Origin: Chaenocephalus aceratus
Taxonomy: Eukaryota; Chordata; Actinopteri; Perciformes; Channichthyidae
DNA: 64,000 nucleotides
Reading direction: 5' to 3'
NCBI GenBank assembly: GCA_023974075.1
Contig: CM043792.1
Coordinates: forward strand, 17,017,373 to 17,081,372
Shown: piece after piece, positions 11,603 through 22,280 of the stretch
Numbering within the stretch: position 1 is the stretch's first letter
How the letters are laid out: the number at the start of each line of letters is the position of its first letter
Translations under genes and position numbers: made by a program
The notes under the pieces: generated by a model
What the model saw: the letters and a program-made list of their open reading frames with translations, nothing else
Databases searched by the model: none
What the model was told of the DNA's origin: nothing

Positions 11603-13406
11603 ACTCTAACACTTGTGTATGAAATATTGATCATCAAACACACACAACACATTCTTTAGCTAAATTGCTCTTGTACATTGCTTCTATTTCATTATGATTA
11701 TTGTTAAAATTATATTCAGTTTAAATGTTATCCATGTATTTCTCTCTACAGTATATGTACTTATCATCTCACATAATTGTGCTGCTGCAACTATTGCATT
11801 TCCTCCCAAGGATCAATAAAGAGCTATCTTATCTTAATTGCAAAGGTAAAATAATGAATCAACTAAAGGGGGGAAATCCCAATATCGAGTCTCTGATGAA
11901 GATCTATAAATAACACTAAACCACAGTGTGGTCAACAATAGATACGACGTTTATGAGAAAGGACATACGTCAACGTAACTCCATTTCATTTGTTGAACTG
12001 CAAGCAAGCCATGAATCATCTGGCTCTAACATTTGTAAATGTTATATCTTGAGTATATAGAGGCCCTGGGGTTACATTTTCTTGCCGGAGCTTGTAGAGA
12101 CGACCAGGAATTGGCCAGCATTTGTCATCAGTATGGGAGTAACACTGAACATAACTGCCCTCCACTGAGCCTTTATCATCATCAGCGGGACTCCTCACAC
12201 AAACATCCAATATGGCTCTTCAAAGCTCAAGAAAGAAAAATAAATGGCAACATTGTGTGCATTACCAGAGGGGGAAAAGTAACAATAAATAAAAAAACTG
12301 ACAGCTTCTGTATAGATATTGACATATCTATTGTGGTCTTATGCGTGTGGGCAGAGCAACGGCTCGGTGCGATGAATAATGATCCTCATGGAAAACAGAA
12401 TGATTAATTGAGCGTGACTGTTGTGCAGCAGGAATGTAGTCGTGTGTTTACATGAAGACTGTGGAGGTGTATGGAGTGTGCAGCATTAATATTTAGTATT
12501 GTGTGTCTCCGCATGAGGATGCAACAAGTAGTCAATGTGCATGTTGTCGGAGAATAGAAAATGGAAAACAAGCATTCGAGGCACCAAACTGAAAAATGAA
12601 ACACTAAAGAATCCAAGATGTTGGCTCAAGAGAAGCCTCCTATTGTTTAATAATGCACTTAGAAGAGATGATAACATCACTGAACATTTATTTTAAAAAG
12701 TGATGTAACATTCAAACTGTTTAACCGCATCAAATGCAGGTTTTCAAGGTAGTTGTTGTTTTTTTAGCCGTCTCTGTATTTTCTGCACTCTGTCCCATGA
12801 CAGTTTCACAGTCATTTCATTACTTATTCAAATGGGCCTCATTTTAAGGAGCAAACCTGCACACACACTCGCCGGAGTCCATTTCATTAGGTATGTTATC
12901 TCTTAGATGCTGGCTCATAAATAACAGCAATGACCTGATGGTATTAAAAAGGGTGGGGTGTTGTAGAGGATGACACATTTGAGGTGTTGACAGACTGCAT
13001 GTTAAAATCATTAGTCCTCCTGCTATTAAATTACTTTTTTTTTAAACTTCAATTTCAATTTAGTTTTGGGGTTGAGTTTGAAAATACATATTTATCTTTT
13101 AAATATGTGAACACATCTTTCGGATAGGTAATGAGACCAGACCTAAGGTATAATAATAATAATGATTTTGGGCCACACTTTAATGCACATGATGAAGATA
13201 ACAAGGTATTCTCTAACCTCCTCTACATAAATATCTAACAACATTTGCAATGACAATAATGCAACCTCAATCTGTTAATTAAGTCATTTTAAAAGGGGAA
13301 CTCTACCACTTTTAAACATATTTATTGTTCAAGTATTGGTGACTTTATTGCATATGCATATATAGTGGACTGTATGAAGCCTTTTGGGGCTCCACTTGAG
13401 TCAGCG
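11603..13406. other. Non-coding stretch, no gene recognised
   Basis: Apart from a LINE tail at about 11780-11837, I see no gene or transposon. Segment 12230-12440 has mixed composition with homeodomain-like cores (GATTAATTGAG) and may be a conserved non-coding element; this is a guess from composition. Confidence 0.45.
11780..11837 (+). mobile_element. Rex1/CR1-like LINE 3' tail remnant
   Basis: GCTGCTGCAACTATTGCATT, then TCCTCCCAAGGATCAATAAAG and two TATCT/TATCTTA repeats. This matches the typical end of fish Rex1/CR1-group LINEs: a GGATCAATAAAG motif followed by TATCTTA repeats. Only the tail survives, in plus orientation. Confidence 0.5.
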
Positions 13407-13418
13407 TCGTTGGAGGAT
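13407..13418. repeat. Left 12-bp target-site duplication of the Rex3-like LINE
   Basis: TCGTTGGAGGAT, identical to 14833-14844. It directly abuts the ATCC-repeat tail of the LINE. Confidence 0.8.
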
Positions 13419-13511
13419 CCATCCATCCATCTTTCTCCCACTTATCCGTGGTCGGGTCGCGGGGGTAGCAGTTCCAGCAGAGAGCCCCAAACTTTCTTTT
13501 CCCTGGCGACA

Positions 13512-13676
13512 TCAACCAGCTCTGACTGGGGGAATCCCAAGGCGCTCCCAGGCCAGCGAAGAGATATAATCCCTCCGCCTGGTCCTAGGTCTACCCCTTG
13601 GTCTCTTCCCAGCTGGACGTGCCTGGAACACCTCCCTAGGGAGGCGCCCAGGTGGCATCCTAACTAGGTGCCCGAA
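13512..13676 (-). pseudogene. Rex3-like reverse transcriptase, last segment beyond the nested insertion
   Basis: Continuing the minus-strand frame across the insertion gives FGHLVRMPPGRLPREVFQ, an Arg/Pro-rich run and RRDYISSLAWERLGIPP. These are the usual last residues of Rex3-type open frames. The frame then shifts and ends at TGA (13512-13514), earlier than in intact family members. The coding homology continues from 14354-14818 once the inserted element and one copy of its duplication are ignored. Confidence 0.75.
13668..13676. repeat. Left 9-bp target-site duplication of the foldback MITE
   Basis: GTGCCCGAA, identical to 14345-14353. Confidence 0.9.
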
Positions 13677-14344
13677 ACGACGCTGAAGTTGGCTTCCGAT
13701 TCAGAGCATCCGATTCGGCCGTTAAGGGGAAAGTTAAGGGACATTTAATTTACACAGCGCTGAGCGAACAATCCTCCGTGTTTGAACCTCTTAAATCGCT
13801 GCACTCGCCGATTTATTTGGACTGGATTATCCCGAGAGAGTCTAAAGATTCTTTATAACACATTTGAGATTTTTGAAACCTTTATTCTATTTGTGAAAAT
13901 ACAAAAAGTGAGATTTCAGTGCTTTTTTCACATGTAGACCACATTAGACCAGGTCCTGAGCTAAAACCACTAGACCTACACTCATCAAATCTGGACTGGA
14001 TTATCCCAGAGGGTCTACAAATTCTTTATAACACAGTTTGAGATTTTTGAAACCTGGTTTTAGATCAGGACCTGGTCTAATGTGGTCTAGATTTTAAAAA
14101 AGCAGCAAAATCTCCCTTGTTTGTATTTTCACAAATAGAATTAAGGTTTCAAAAATCTCAAACTGTGTTATAAAGAATCTTTAGACCCTCTGGGATAATC
14201 CAGTGAAAATAAATCGGCTATGCAGCAATTTAAGAGGTTCAAACACGGAGGATTGTTCGCTCAGCCTGTAAATTAAATGTCCCTTAACTTTCCCCTTAAC
14301 TGCCGAATCGGATGCTTTGAATCGGAAGCCAACTTCAGCGTCGT
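13677..14344. mobile_element. Foldback (Mutator-like) MITE inserted in the Rex3 LINE
   Basis: The 668-bp insertion is flanked by an exact 9-bp duplication GTGCCCGAA (13668-13676 and 14345-14353). Removing it and one duplicate restores the expected Rex3 sequence, so its boundaries are certain. Almost the whole element is an inverted repeat: arms 13677-13969 and 14055-14344, both starting ACGACGCTGAAGTTGGCTTC and strongly similar throughout. The central loop holds an extra direct copy (about 13991-14061) of the arm segment at 13817-13882. Long terminal inverted repeats with a 9-bp duplication point to Mutator-like (MULE) transposase in trans. No protein is encoded. Confidence 0.85.
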
Positions 14345-14353
14345 GTGCCCGAA
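14345..14353. repeat. Right 9-bp target-site duplication of the foldback MITE
   Basis: GTGCCCGAA, identical to 13668-13676; it is part of the Rex3 sequence. Confidence 0.9.
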
Positions 14354-14818
14354 CTACCTCAACTGGCTCCTTTCGACGCGAAGGAGGAGCGGTTCAACTC
14401 CGAGTCCCTCCCTGATGACTGAACTTCTCACCTTATCCCTAAGGGAGACACCAGCCACCCGGCGGAGGAAACCCATCTCGGCCGCTTGTATCCGCGATCT
14501 CGTTCTTTCGGTCATGACCCATCCTTCATGACCATAGGTGAGGGTAGGAACGAAAATGGCCCGGTAGACAGAGAGCTTTGCCTTCTGGCTCAGCTCCCTT
14601 TTCGTCACAACGGTGCGGTAAAGCGACTGCAGTACCGCTCCCGCTGCTCCGATTCTGCAGCCCATCTCACGCTCCATTGTTCCCTCACTCGAGAACAAGA
14701 CCCCGAGATACTTGAACTCCTTCACTTGGGGTAAGGACTCATTCCCTACTTGGAGTGGACAGTCCATCGGTTTCCTGCTGAGAACCATGGCCTCAGATTT
14801 GGAGGTGCTGATCCTCAT
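14354..14818 (-). pseudogene. Rex3-like reverse transcriptase C-terminal fragment
   Basis: A 154-codon open frame beginning MRISTSKSEAMVLSRK. It covers the region after the catalytic palm of the reverse transcriptase: KSEAMVLSRK near residues 7-16, FKYLGVLF near 34-41 and the conserved block GWVMTERTRSRIQAAEMGFL near 100-120. The YADD catalytic box would lie upstream and is missing because of 5' truncation. The frame stops at TAG (14354-14356), where the family normally has a tryptophan codon (LRWFGHL), so this is a G-to-A nonsense change in the LINE. It lies just outside the 9-bp duplication of the nested element and is not caused by it. Confidence 0.8.
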
Positions 14819-14832
14819 CCCAACACATAGCC

Positions 14833-14844
14833 TCGTTGGAGGAT
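14833..14844. repeat. Right 12-bp target-site duplication of the Rex3-like LINE
   Basis: TCGTTGGAGGAT, identical to 13407-13418. Confidence 0.8.
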
Positions 14845-16502
14845 AAAGACTAAAATGTTAAAATTGGAAACTATCTTCAATAGTGGAGTTATAAAAAGCA
14901 TGAGCCAACTACTGTCTTCAACAGAACTGTCAGCAGTCCAGTTGAATTGTGAGTAATGTTAGCGACATTAAAGAATGTTGAATGTAATAATAAAGACATT
15001 GTCTGAATGTGCTTCATCAATTTAGACGGTCTATTATGGAGGTCTCGTTTAGCATGCACGGTGTTTTCAACGTAATAATGAAATGGTCTGTCGTCTGCAA
15101 GCACAGTGTTCATGGAAACAGGAAGACAATTTATATTACAGCAAGAATTAATAATGTATAGAGAAATACGTCGTTGGGAACACCTTGTACATCGCCAGCA
15201 GCACATTCAGAATCCATAGGTGGAACTTCATGAATAAAGAAAAAGCGAGGTATTTTCCTCCGATTGGTATCCTTCTCAGTTCTCAGTTGCTCTTACACTG
15301 TAATTGTCCAAAGTTAAAGTGCTTGATGACACATTTAAGCATAAACAACAGAGGTGTGAAGCCATGACAGGAAGGGAGGTATACACTTAAAAATATTTTC
15401 AAAAGGCTCACCTCTTGTATGCCTGAAGAAAGAACACCCCACACCATCTTTTCTAGTGCAGCCCTACGGCAAGTGGCGCTGAAGTGAAATCCGGAAAATT
15501 ATAAGAACCGCTGATCCACTTCTCACCTTTGGGGAGTTGTTCCTGTTATATCCGTGGGGAGCCATACTAAGAGCCTGCTTTCAGCCACTTTAGAGAGGTG
15601 AAAGGAAACTCTTTAGCCAGCTTGGATAATCGGCCTTATCGGAACAGGGATCTTACAAGCAGGTGCTAACCCTCCCCTGGTCCCTGAAATTACAGTCAGC
15701 GAGGGGGCACAAAGCTGACTGCATATTCCATTAGCATACATGCTTTGTTATGAATCACAATAACTGATTTGCATTATTGTACATCTCGCATATGGAGGCA
15801 CTTCGTATTTCCACCCTGTCAAATCCCATAAGAGTTACACCGTTTTCCCTAACCTGATTTCCATATTCCTCATTCTATCATTCAGCCTTGAAAAATAAGT
15901 TCAGAGTCAGCAATATAGAAGGCTACCTTTTCACACTCCTGCAATACGAAATGCTGCTTGTGCCAAACCCAATCACTGCATATTAATAGGAACACATTAT
16001 TTCTATGGTTCAATTATTGCCCCAAACGCAATTGGAATTATTTTGTTTTACACTTGGCTGCATGTTTGACAGTGTTTTTGTATGACTTTAAAGGTCAAAG
16101 CTTATACACGCTGTGTTGAGTGCAGCCTAAGGAATAAACAAAAGAGAACCAATCAGTAAAATACTTCAATATGGATTAATTGTTCTTTAAACAATCTGCT
16201 CATTTTGACTAGATAATGCAGATGATAACTTCATTATTATGTTAATGTGAGAATTATACTAATTTTCACCATAGTAGTTAGAATAATTAGCATCTCCTTC
16301 TGCATATCTGTAATATAACATTTAGAGTGCACTCAAGAAAGATGCATTAGGGACTTGTATGAACATGGAAAAAATTTATGTATTGATATTTCTGTGCGAA
16401 TAAACTATAGCAGTACATATCATTAAACATATTGGATGTCTAGACTATTTTCTTGTACAGACACTTGGTGTATGTGGTATATGTTTGTCTCATGCCAGGA
16501 TA
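14845..16502. other. Non-coding stretch, possible conserved non-coding element
   Basis: No gene recognised. Segment 15430-15800 has a dense mixture of homeodomain-like cores and a perfect POU octamer ATTTGCAT (15767-15774), set in moderately GC-rich sequence with no open frame. That composition is typical of vertebrate enhancers near developmental genes. This is an inference from composition and not from alignment. Confidence 0.35.
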
Positions 16503-17045
16503 TATTACATTACATTGCATTTATCTGACACCTTTATCCAAGCGATTTACAATAAGTGCGTTCGACCAACAAGATTACAAACTTGAAGAAAACAGAATCA
16601 TATAGTACATCAGGTTCATAGAGCTAAAACATTTCAAGTGCTACTCAACTGGCTTTAGGTAAGCCAGTTCTTTATTAGTATATAATTGCTTTGTTAATAG
16701 TTCTATCGCTCGAAGGTTGGAGTCGAAGGAGATGAGTTTTCAGTCTGCGCCGGAAGGGTGTAAGCTTTTCTGCTGTCCTGATGTCAATGGGGAGCTCATT
16801 CCCACATTTGGAGCCAGGATAGCAAATAACCCAACGTGTTTTTGCTGATGGGAACTTGGGTCCCCACAGTGCTGGTGCAGCAAGCGTTTGGCTGATGCCG
16901 AGCGGAGTGCACGCGCTGGGGGTGTACAGTTTATCCATGTCCTGGATGTAGGAAGGGCCAGATCCATTTCGCAGCATGGTACGCAAGTGCCAGTGTCTTG
17001 AAGGGGATTCTAGCAGTTATCGGAATCCAGTGAAGGGAGCGGAGG
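16503..17045 (-). mobile_element. L2-clade LINE 3' fragment
   Basis: The minus strand encodes, in broken frames, the last part of an L2/CR1-type reverse transcriptase protein: RSLHWIPITARIPFKTLALA near 17040-16985, then after a frameshift NGSGPSYIQDM and NELPIDIRTAEKL..FRRRLKTHLL (16986-16675). The SLHW(L/I)P and NELP..R.A..L..F...LKT motifs are the family's C-terminal signature and also occur in the larger L2 copy at 27847-28602. The 3' untranslated end (16503-16670) contains ATTACATTACATTGCATTTA followed by TCTGACACCTTTATCCAAGC, a common fish LINE terminus. The fragment is truncated at its 5' side and inactive. Confidence 0.7.
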
Positions 17046-19971
17046 AGCGGCGTGGGTTTATATATGAATAAACAAGCAACAGGCGGTCTCTCTAACAGTG
17101 AGGGGGTGTAATAGAGTCAGCCTCACCTCAACAGGCTAATATTTTCCCTGATGAAAGTGATAACCATTTTCCTGGGAGGCAGTGTAAAGATGTCCCAGTC
17201 AGTGTGTGGCTGACGAGCAGAAGATCAGTGAGTCAATAAGATATTTTAGACGTATTTCCTGTAAACAAAAAATATTGCATGACCTAGAAACGATGACCTT
17301 CCTAACCACAGTCTGTGACAAAGTAAGGTTCAACATTGAAATCTAAATCTCCTAGACGTGGTTTTATTTGCAGCTTCCAGGAAAAGATGGATTGCTGATA
17401 TTTGATCTTTTGCTTCTTATCTCTTTGTTATCTTTTAATATAAAGCACGCAGACCAGACAGGTTGGTAAACGAGAGCGTGCTCTGTGAGGTTACATCTGA
17501 GGAAAGTTTTCCAAAAATGTGAAAAGATCTTTGAACTCACTGAACATGTTTGTGTCTGGTTTTGGTCATATTAAGATGTGGGTATATTGGACATTTTTGA
17601 TGATGAAAATAAGAAATAATTTGACCACATATTAACTGTAATTACACTTTAGTATAACAGTATGATATTGTATCTTTACAATGCTCTGATTTGTGCTCTA
17701 ATAACCGTTCCTATCAAAGTACTATTCTGCTGTTTGTTGCAATACCAATTAAGATGGTTATTTGAATAATTCTGCCATAAAAATGTGTAGTCGCTCCTCT
17801 GTCCTTGTTTTGCTTTCTGTGGCCCCAATTTCACCATCTTTATCTCAACTTGAATTACTTTAATTTTTTGTTTGTTGTCGTCTGAAGTATCTTCATTTCC
17901 ATGAGTGTGGTCCTTAAACTAACACCAACTACGTTAGCAAAGGACCAGTGCCAAAGCTACGGAAAGCATATGGTTTAGGTTTTCTAAAGACATCTGTCTT
18001 TCATCAATGCCAAATCATTTCTGTTCCATCTTCTCCTGATCTCTGCCCAAGCATTTCTCTCATTGTTGTCCAGAAATCTATCCAATACTGTCATACTAGT
18101 GGAAGAGCATAACAAATGTTGCACTTATCTTACATTTTGACCAATAATTCGACTCACCGAGTAAGATGATTGATGGTAAGATTGTTGAGATTTCTAGACA
18201 ACTTTTCACTTCATTGCAAGGGACAAACCTAAATGACAGTATTAAGTAGAATGACAGGCAGGTGGTGGACAGGGTTTTCTATATTCGTCCTGCTATTTTA
18301 ACATGACCTCAACCCATTAAAACCCAAGCAATCCAGTAAATTCAATCAAAATTAATTTTCTTTCCCCAGACAGGAAAGAACTCTGTGTTTTTAAGGCGAG
18401 GAGAACAACGTAAGAGTCTTTCACTGAAAGACGGGTAGAGGGCACTTACAGTAGCCATGTGATGACGGTCAGCAGCTCCATTTTAGATTTTTTTCCCGTT
18501 GTGTGTATCAGCTTGGATGGCAGTCAAGCTGTTTAACATATGGAGTAATAAAGCCGACTGAGAGACAGATGCAGACAGGCGGACGGACAGGAGCTTGCGG
18601 TAAATGGAAGATGGAACAGTGTCACCGTAAATAATGAGCTTGGGGAGCTTCTCCATTCCCTGATCCTTCTCGTGTTTAGAGAGATCACTCACTCTGTGGG
18701 CTGCAGGCTAATTGCCTTTTAATTAGCGTCTGATCCAACACACATGCAGCCATGCCCAAGCACACACAAACACCTCCGCCACTATGCTGGGGGGCGTAAC
18801 AGGTTACCATAACATCCTTCACCATCAAGTGTTCGAAGGACTCTATTGCATGGTTACAGCAATCAACTTTGTTACACATGCAAAGAGGTTTTTTTTCCTG
18901 AAAAGGTATGCATCAAGCTACACTTTCAGCATGGCCTGGTCTTTAAATCTTAACGGAGGATATACAATAATACTGTATGACCATGCACTGTGCTCCAGAA
19001 ATGTTGGGAACACTTATATATATTGTTGAAACATTTGAACAGCTACCACTTCTCCTTGGACTGTAATGAAAAATAGTTTTCTTAGCAGAAGGGCTAACTT
19101 AACTATGTATTATTCTTGAATTTCAAATACAGTACTACGTTAGCCATTTTGAGAATGTAGTTCATGTGGATGTGGTGTTTAAACATTACTAACCTAATGA
19201 ATTATTTTTCAGGTATTTCAAGCTTCAGCCTGTAAAGTTCAAGGTCCACTCAACAATATCACTTTGAGAATCGGTCAGTTTTCCATATCCCGGTCTTAGA
19301 CTTCTTTAACAGATTCCTTTTATGGTCTGATTTTAATGTTTTTTTTATCACTTTGCTCAAAGTACTTGACTTTAAAAAGGCAGGTATCATCAGTAACTAT
19401 CCACTTTGAATGCACTCATGTACCACAGATGTTACAAAATGACTGTACTTTAGATAAGTGTGATTTCTGGTCCTTGAACACTCTGGACTAACGGCAAATG
19501 TACTTCCTCCTAAATGCTGACAATTGGAATCATCAAAGAAATGTTTTGTAGAAATGAGGGAAGAGTAAAGATAATCCAAATGACTCAACCTGATATCTGC
19601 AGGTTTTTGTGCTTTTGGCTCTGGTTCTGAAAGTTAGCGCCCAATGATCAAAGCCTGATTTTACGTCATCCTTTTTTGGTCTCATACTCTGATACCATGC
19701 TAGATGGGACAAACTAAATATTGGTTGCAATTGAACAATTGTGGGGCACGTCAGAGGATAAATGTAGTGCGATGGAATTAGAGTCATGCTGAGAAGCATC
19801 CTTTCATTTTAGTATTAATTCCTGCTTATCGAGGCTTCTATTGGAGCGCCTTTATGTGTTGCGAGGACAAACAATGTATTTTCTTTCATTTCTTTAGGAA
19901 GAAATGATAAAAACATCATCCCTCTTTGGTCCCATTTAGAAATTCCTCCTAAGAAGGGTTTGAAAAGAGTA
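17046..19971. other. Non-coding stretch, no gene recognised
   Basis: No domain-bearing frame or transposon end recognised. The run at about 18690-18740 (CAGGCTAATTGCCTTTTAAT, then TAGCGTCTGATCC) has homeodomain-like cores and may be conserved regulatory DNA. Confidence 0.45.
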
Positions 19972-19975
19972 TTAA

Positions 19976-20288
19976 AGGTCCCATGTCATGCTTTTCTGGT
20001 TATTACCCGTCCCTTGTGTGTTATGTAGCTTTTTCTGCATGTAAACGGTCTGCAGAGTCACAACCCTCAAAGTACACCCTGTAGCGAGTAAAACTCTAAC
20101 ACAGAAAAGACCTGTCTGTGCTGCCCCAGAACGCCCCGTTGGAGATTTCTCTTTTTCCATTGTTACACATACTATACAGAGATGCTGTATGAGAACACCA
20201 ATGTGAGTTTGGAAAATTGCACAATGTAAATCTAGTAGACCTCAACAATGGAATTATGATCAGTAGAAATGGCCATGACATGGGACCT
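19976..20288. mobile_element. TTAA-flanked MITE, family 1 (piggyBac/Kolobok type)
   Basis: The terminal inverted repeats AGGTCCCATGTCATG and CATGACATGGGACCT are perfect over 15 bp. The element is flanked by TTAA on both sides (19972-19975 and 20289-20292), the target used by piggyBac and Kolobok transposases. It is 313 bp and has no coding capacity. Confidence 0.85.
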
Positions 20289-20292
20289 TTAA

Positions 20293-21946
20293 GACATAAC
20301 ACACCATTTCTGTGCCTTCCCTCTCCCAGTCCTCTCCCTTCACACTTTATGTCTCCATTTTCCCTTTCTTGTCACCCAGACACCCTTTTCTCCCTGAGGT
20401 GGTGTGAACATCAGCCTGTCTCTATAATAACATTAAATGTGAGGACTGTCATGGCTTTCTAAACGCAGTGAAAAGGCCGCCTTTCCTTCATGGTGCACTC
20501 AGGTGTCTGGGTGGGCGTGGATGTATTGTCTGAGACGGTCTGATTTTAGTTGATGTCAATTGACATCGTGGTCTCCAAGCGAGAGAGGTGCACCTTGGGC
20601 GGCCTGTAATTGACATTTAACTCTGACAGGGATAAAAAACCCTCTGCTGGGCGATGAATGATTCAGGCCAGCCCTGATGACTCAGCCAAGTTTTGTGTTG
20701 TGGTGAAAAGCAGAGAATAATTAGGCCGGTCTCAACTCTGATCGGGCCCCATGATGCAGCGGGCAGATCCAGTGACAGGGCATTGAGGGAGGCAGCAGCA
20801 AATGTTAGGCAACATGCAGACCCAAATTAATATCTGCTGCGCCACCAAGTCGACCTCAATGGATAATGTGCTGTACACAAATTGCAGATTTACAGAACTG
20901 TGGTGCACATGCACATGGTGCACTGTGGTCTGTGTGATTAGCTTTTAATGTGAAAAACGCATCCCTCACTGGGTGGATCCTCTCACACTGGGTACAACAA
21001 TGACTGTTCACTCTAACAGAGGTCATCCGAGGCATCTTTTTCCCTGGAGTCATCTCTCATCTAAATCGTCATCAACAGTTTCTGAGTGCCAACAGCAGTG
21101 GAGTTCAAAAGTAGGTCGAGTTATTTTGGGTGTCCAGCTTTCCAGAAGTGAAAGTCCTGCTCAGTCGCAACCCCCCTGGGGCATTTACATAACAAATGTT
21201 GATACGTCTCAAAAGTTTCATACAAAACTAATTGCAAGTAAAAGATAATGCTTTTGAGTTATTAATGTCTTTGCTAAAACTTTGATTATAATCTTGTACA
21301 AAGCAAATGGGCTAAAGCTAATCTGTATGGTGGTGTTTTTTCATCCCAATCATGTTTCCTACTATCATCATTCTCATCTTGTCACAAATAGCTCGGTCAG
21401 AACCCCCACTAAGGTTAAGGCAAACAAACTCCTTGGTTTTTATCTAGAAAAATACAATGTTTTGGGTTAAAAATAAGTATTTTATTTTATTTAACATAGT
21501 TAACTTAAAACAAGTCACTGTTAAGTTTTGGTGTAAGGAACAGAGAAAACCATCCAAACATGGATTTTTTTCGACGAGTTTTACTTTACATAATTAAAAC
21601 ACTGAACTAGATACACCACAGTTATAAAAACTATTAAACTTAGACAACCACTCTTTCACAGTTCAGTTTCCAGATTACTTCCAAAAGTAAAAGTTGTATG
21701 AGGAAAAAGTTCCACATACTGCCAAACCAGAACGAGTACCCTGAACTGATTAAGCAAAGAAAAGCACGCCTCTTCGAAATCTCTACATTTAGTAGAAAAA
21801 GCAATTTTCTGGTATCAAACTGTTTGCTATTCTACAAGGTGAACTGGGGATTGAGAAGGAGGACGAGGTGAACTCGGTAGGAGGAAGTGAGACAAAAATC
21901 TAACATATTTTTACCTTGAGAAGAAGAAGTGTCTGGGTGTGAGGTC
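20293..21946. other. Non-coding stretch, no gene recognised
   Basis: No gene or transposon end recognised. Segment 20580-20900 has mixed composition and could be a conserved non-coding element. Confidence 0.45.
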
Positions 21947-21949
21947 TTA

Positions 21950-22277
21950 CGGCCCGTCCACACAGCGGCGTGCGTTGAAGCTTCCAACGCTTCTGCCCAT
22001 TCACTTTGAATGGGGTGACGTCACTTTTAGCCGAACTGCATTTGGGAAGCGACGTGGAGCGTTGCTGGCGTTGCTCGCTTCAAAAGTTGAGCAATGTTCA
22101 ACTTTTGACGCCTCGACGGAGGCGTCAGCCAATCGAATCATATGCCAGTACAAGCTCTAACCAATCAAACCGCGTGCTTGTGTGTCTGGGGCGGGAGATT
22201 CATGTGATTGGTAGTTGGTCGAGTGTCAGACACGCCCGCCGGCAAGCGTCAACGCACGCCGCTGTGTGGACGGGCCG
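21950..22277. mobile_element. PIF/Harbinger-like MITE
   Basis: The terminal inverted repeats are CGGCCCGTCCACACAGCGGC at the left and the same sequence inverted at the right. The identity extends through GTGCGTTGA. The element is flanked by the trinucleotide TTA (21947-21949 and 22278-22280), the 3-bp target duplication of PIF/Harbinger elements. It is 328 bp, GC-richer than its surroundings and contains an internal small inverted pair (AAAAGTTGAGCAATGTTCAA, then CTTTT). The two open frames that cross it are chance frames. Confidence 0.85.
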
Positions 22278-22280
22278 TTA

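Larger units (their letters stand above)
13419..14832 (-). mobile_element. 5'-truncated Rex3/RTE-like LINE with nested insertion
   Basis: The minus strand carries the C-terminal end of a LINE reverse transcriptase frame followed by a short 3' region and a GATG-type tail (ATCC repeats, 13415-13431 on the plus strand). This tail, with motifs such as FKYLGVLF, YGHEGWVMTERTR and RRVAGVSLRDKVRSSVIREG, is characteristic of the fish Rex3 family of the RTE clade. The copy is flanked by an exact 12-bp duplication (13407-13418 and 14833-14844), so it inserted already truncated: about 750 bp without the later 668-bp insertion at 13677-14344. It is non-functional because the endonuclease and most of the reverse transcriptase are absent. 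Confidence 0.85.
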
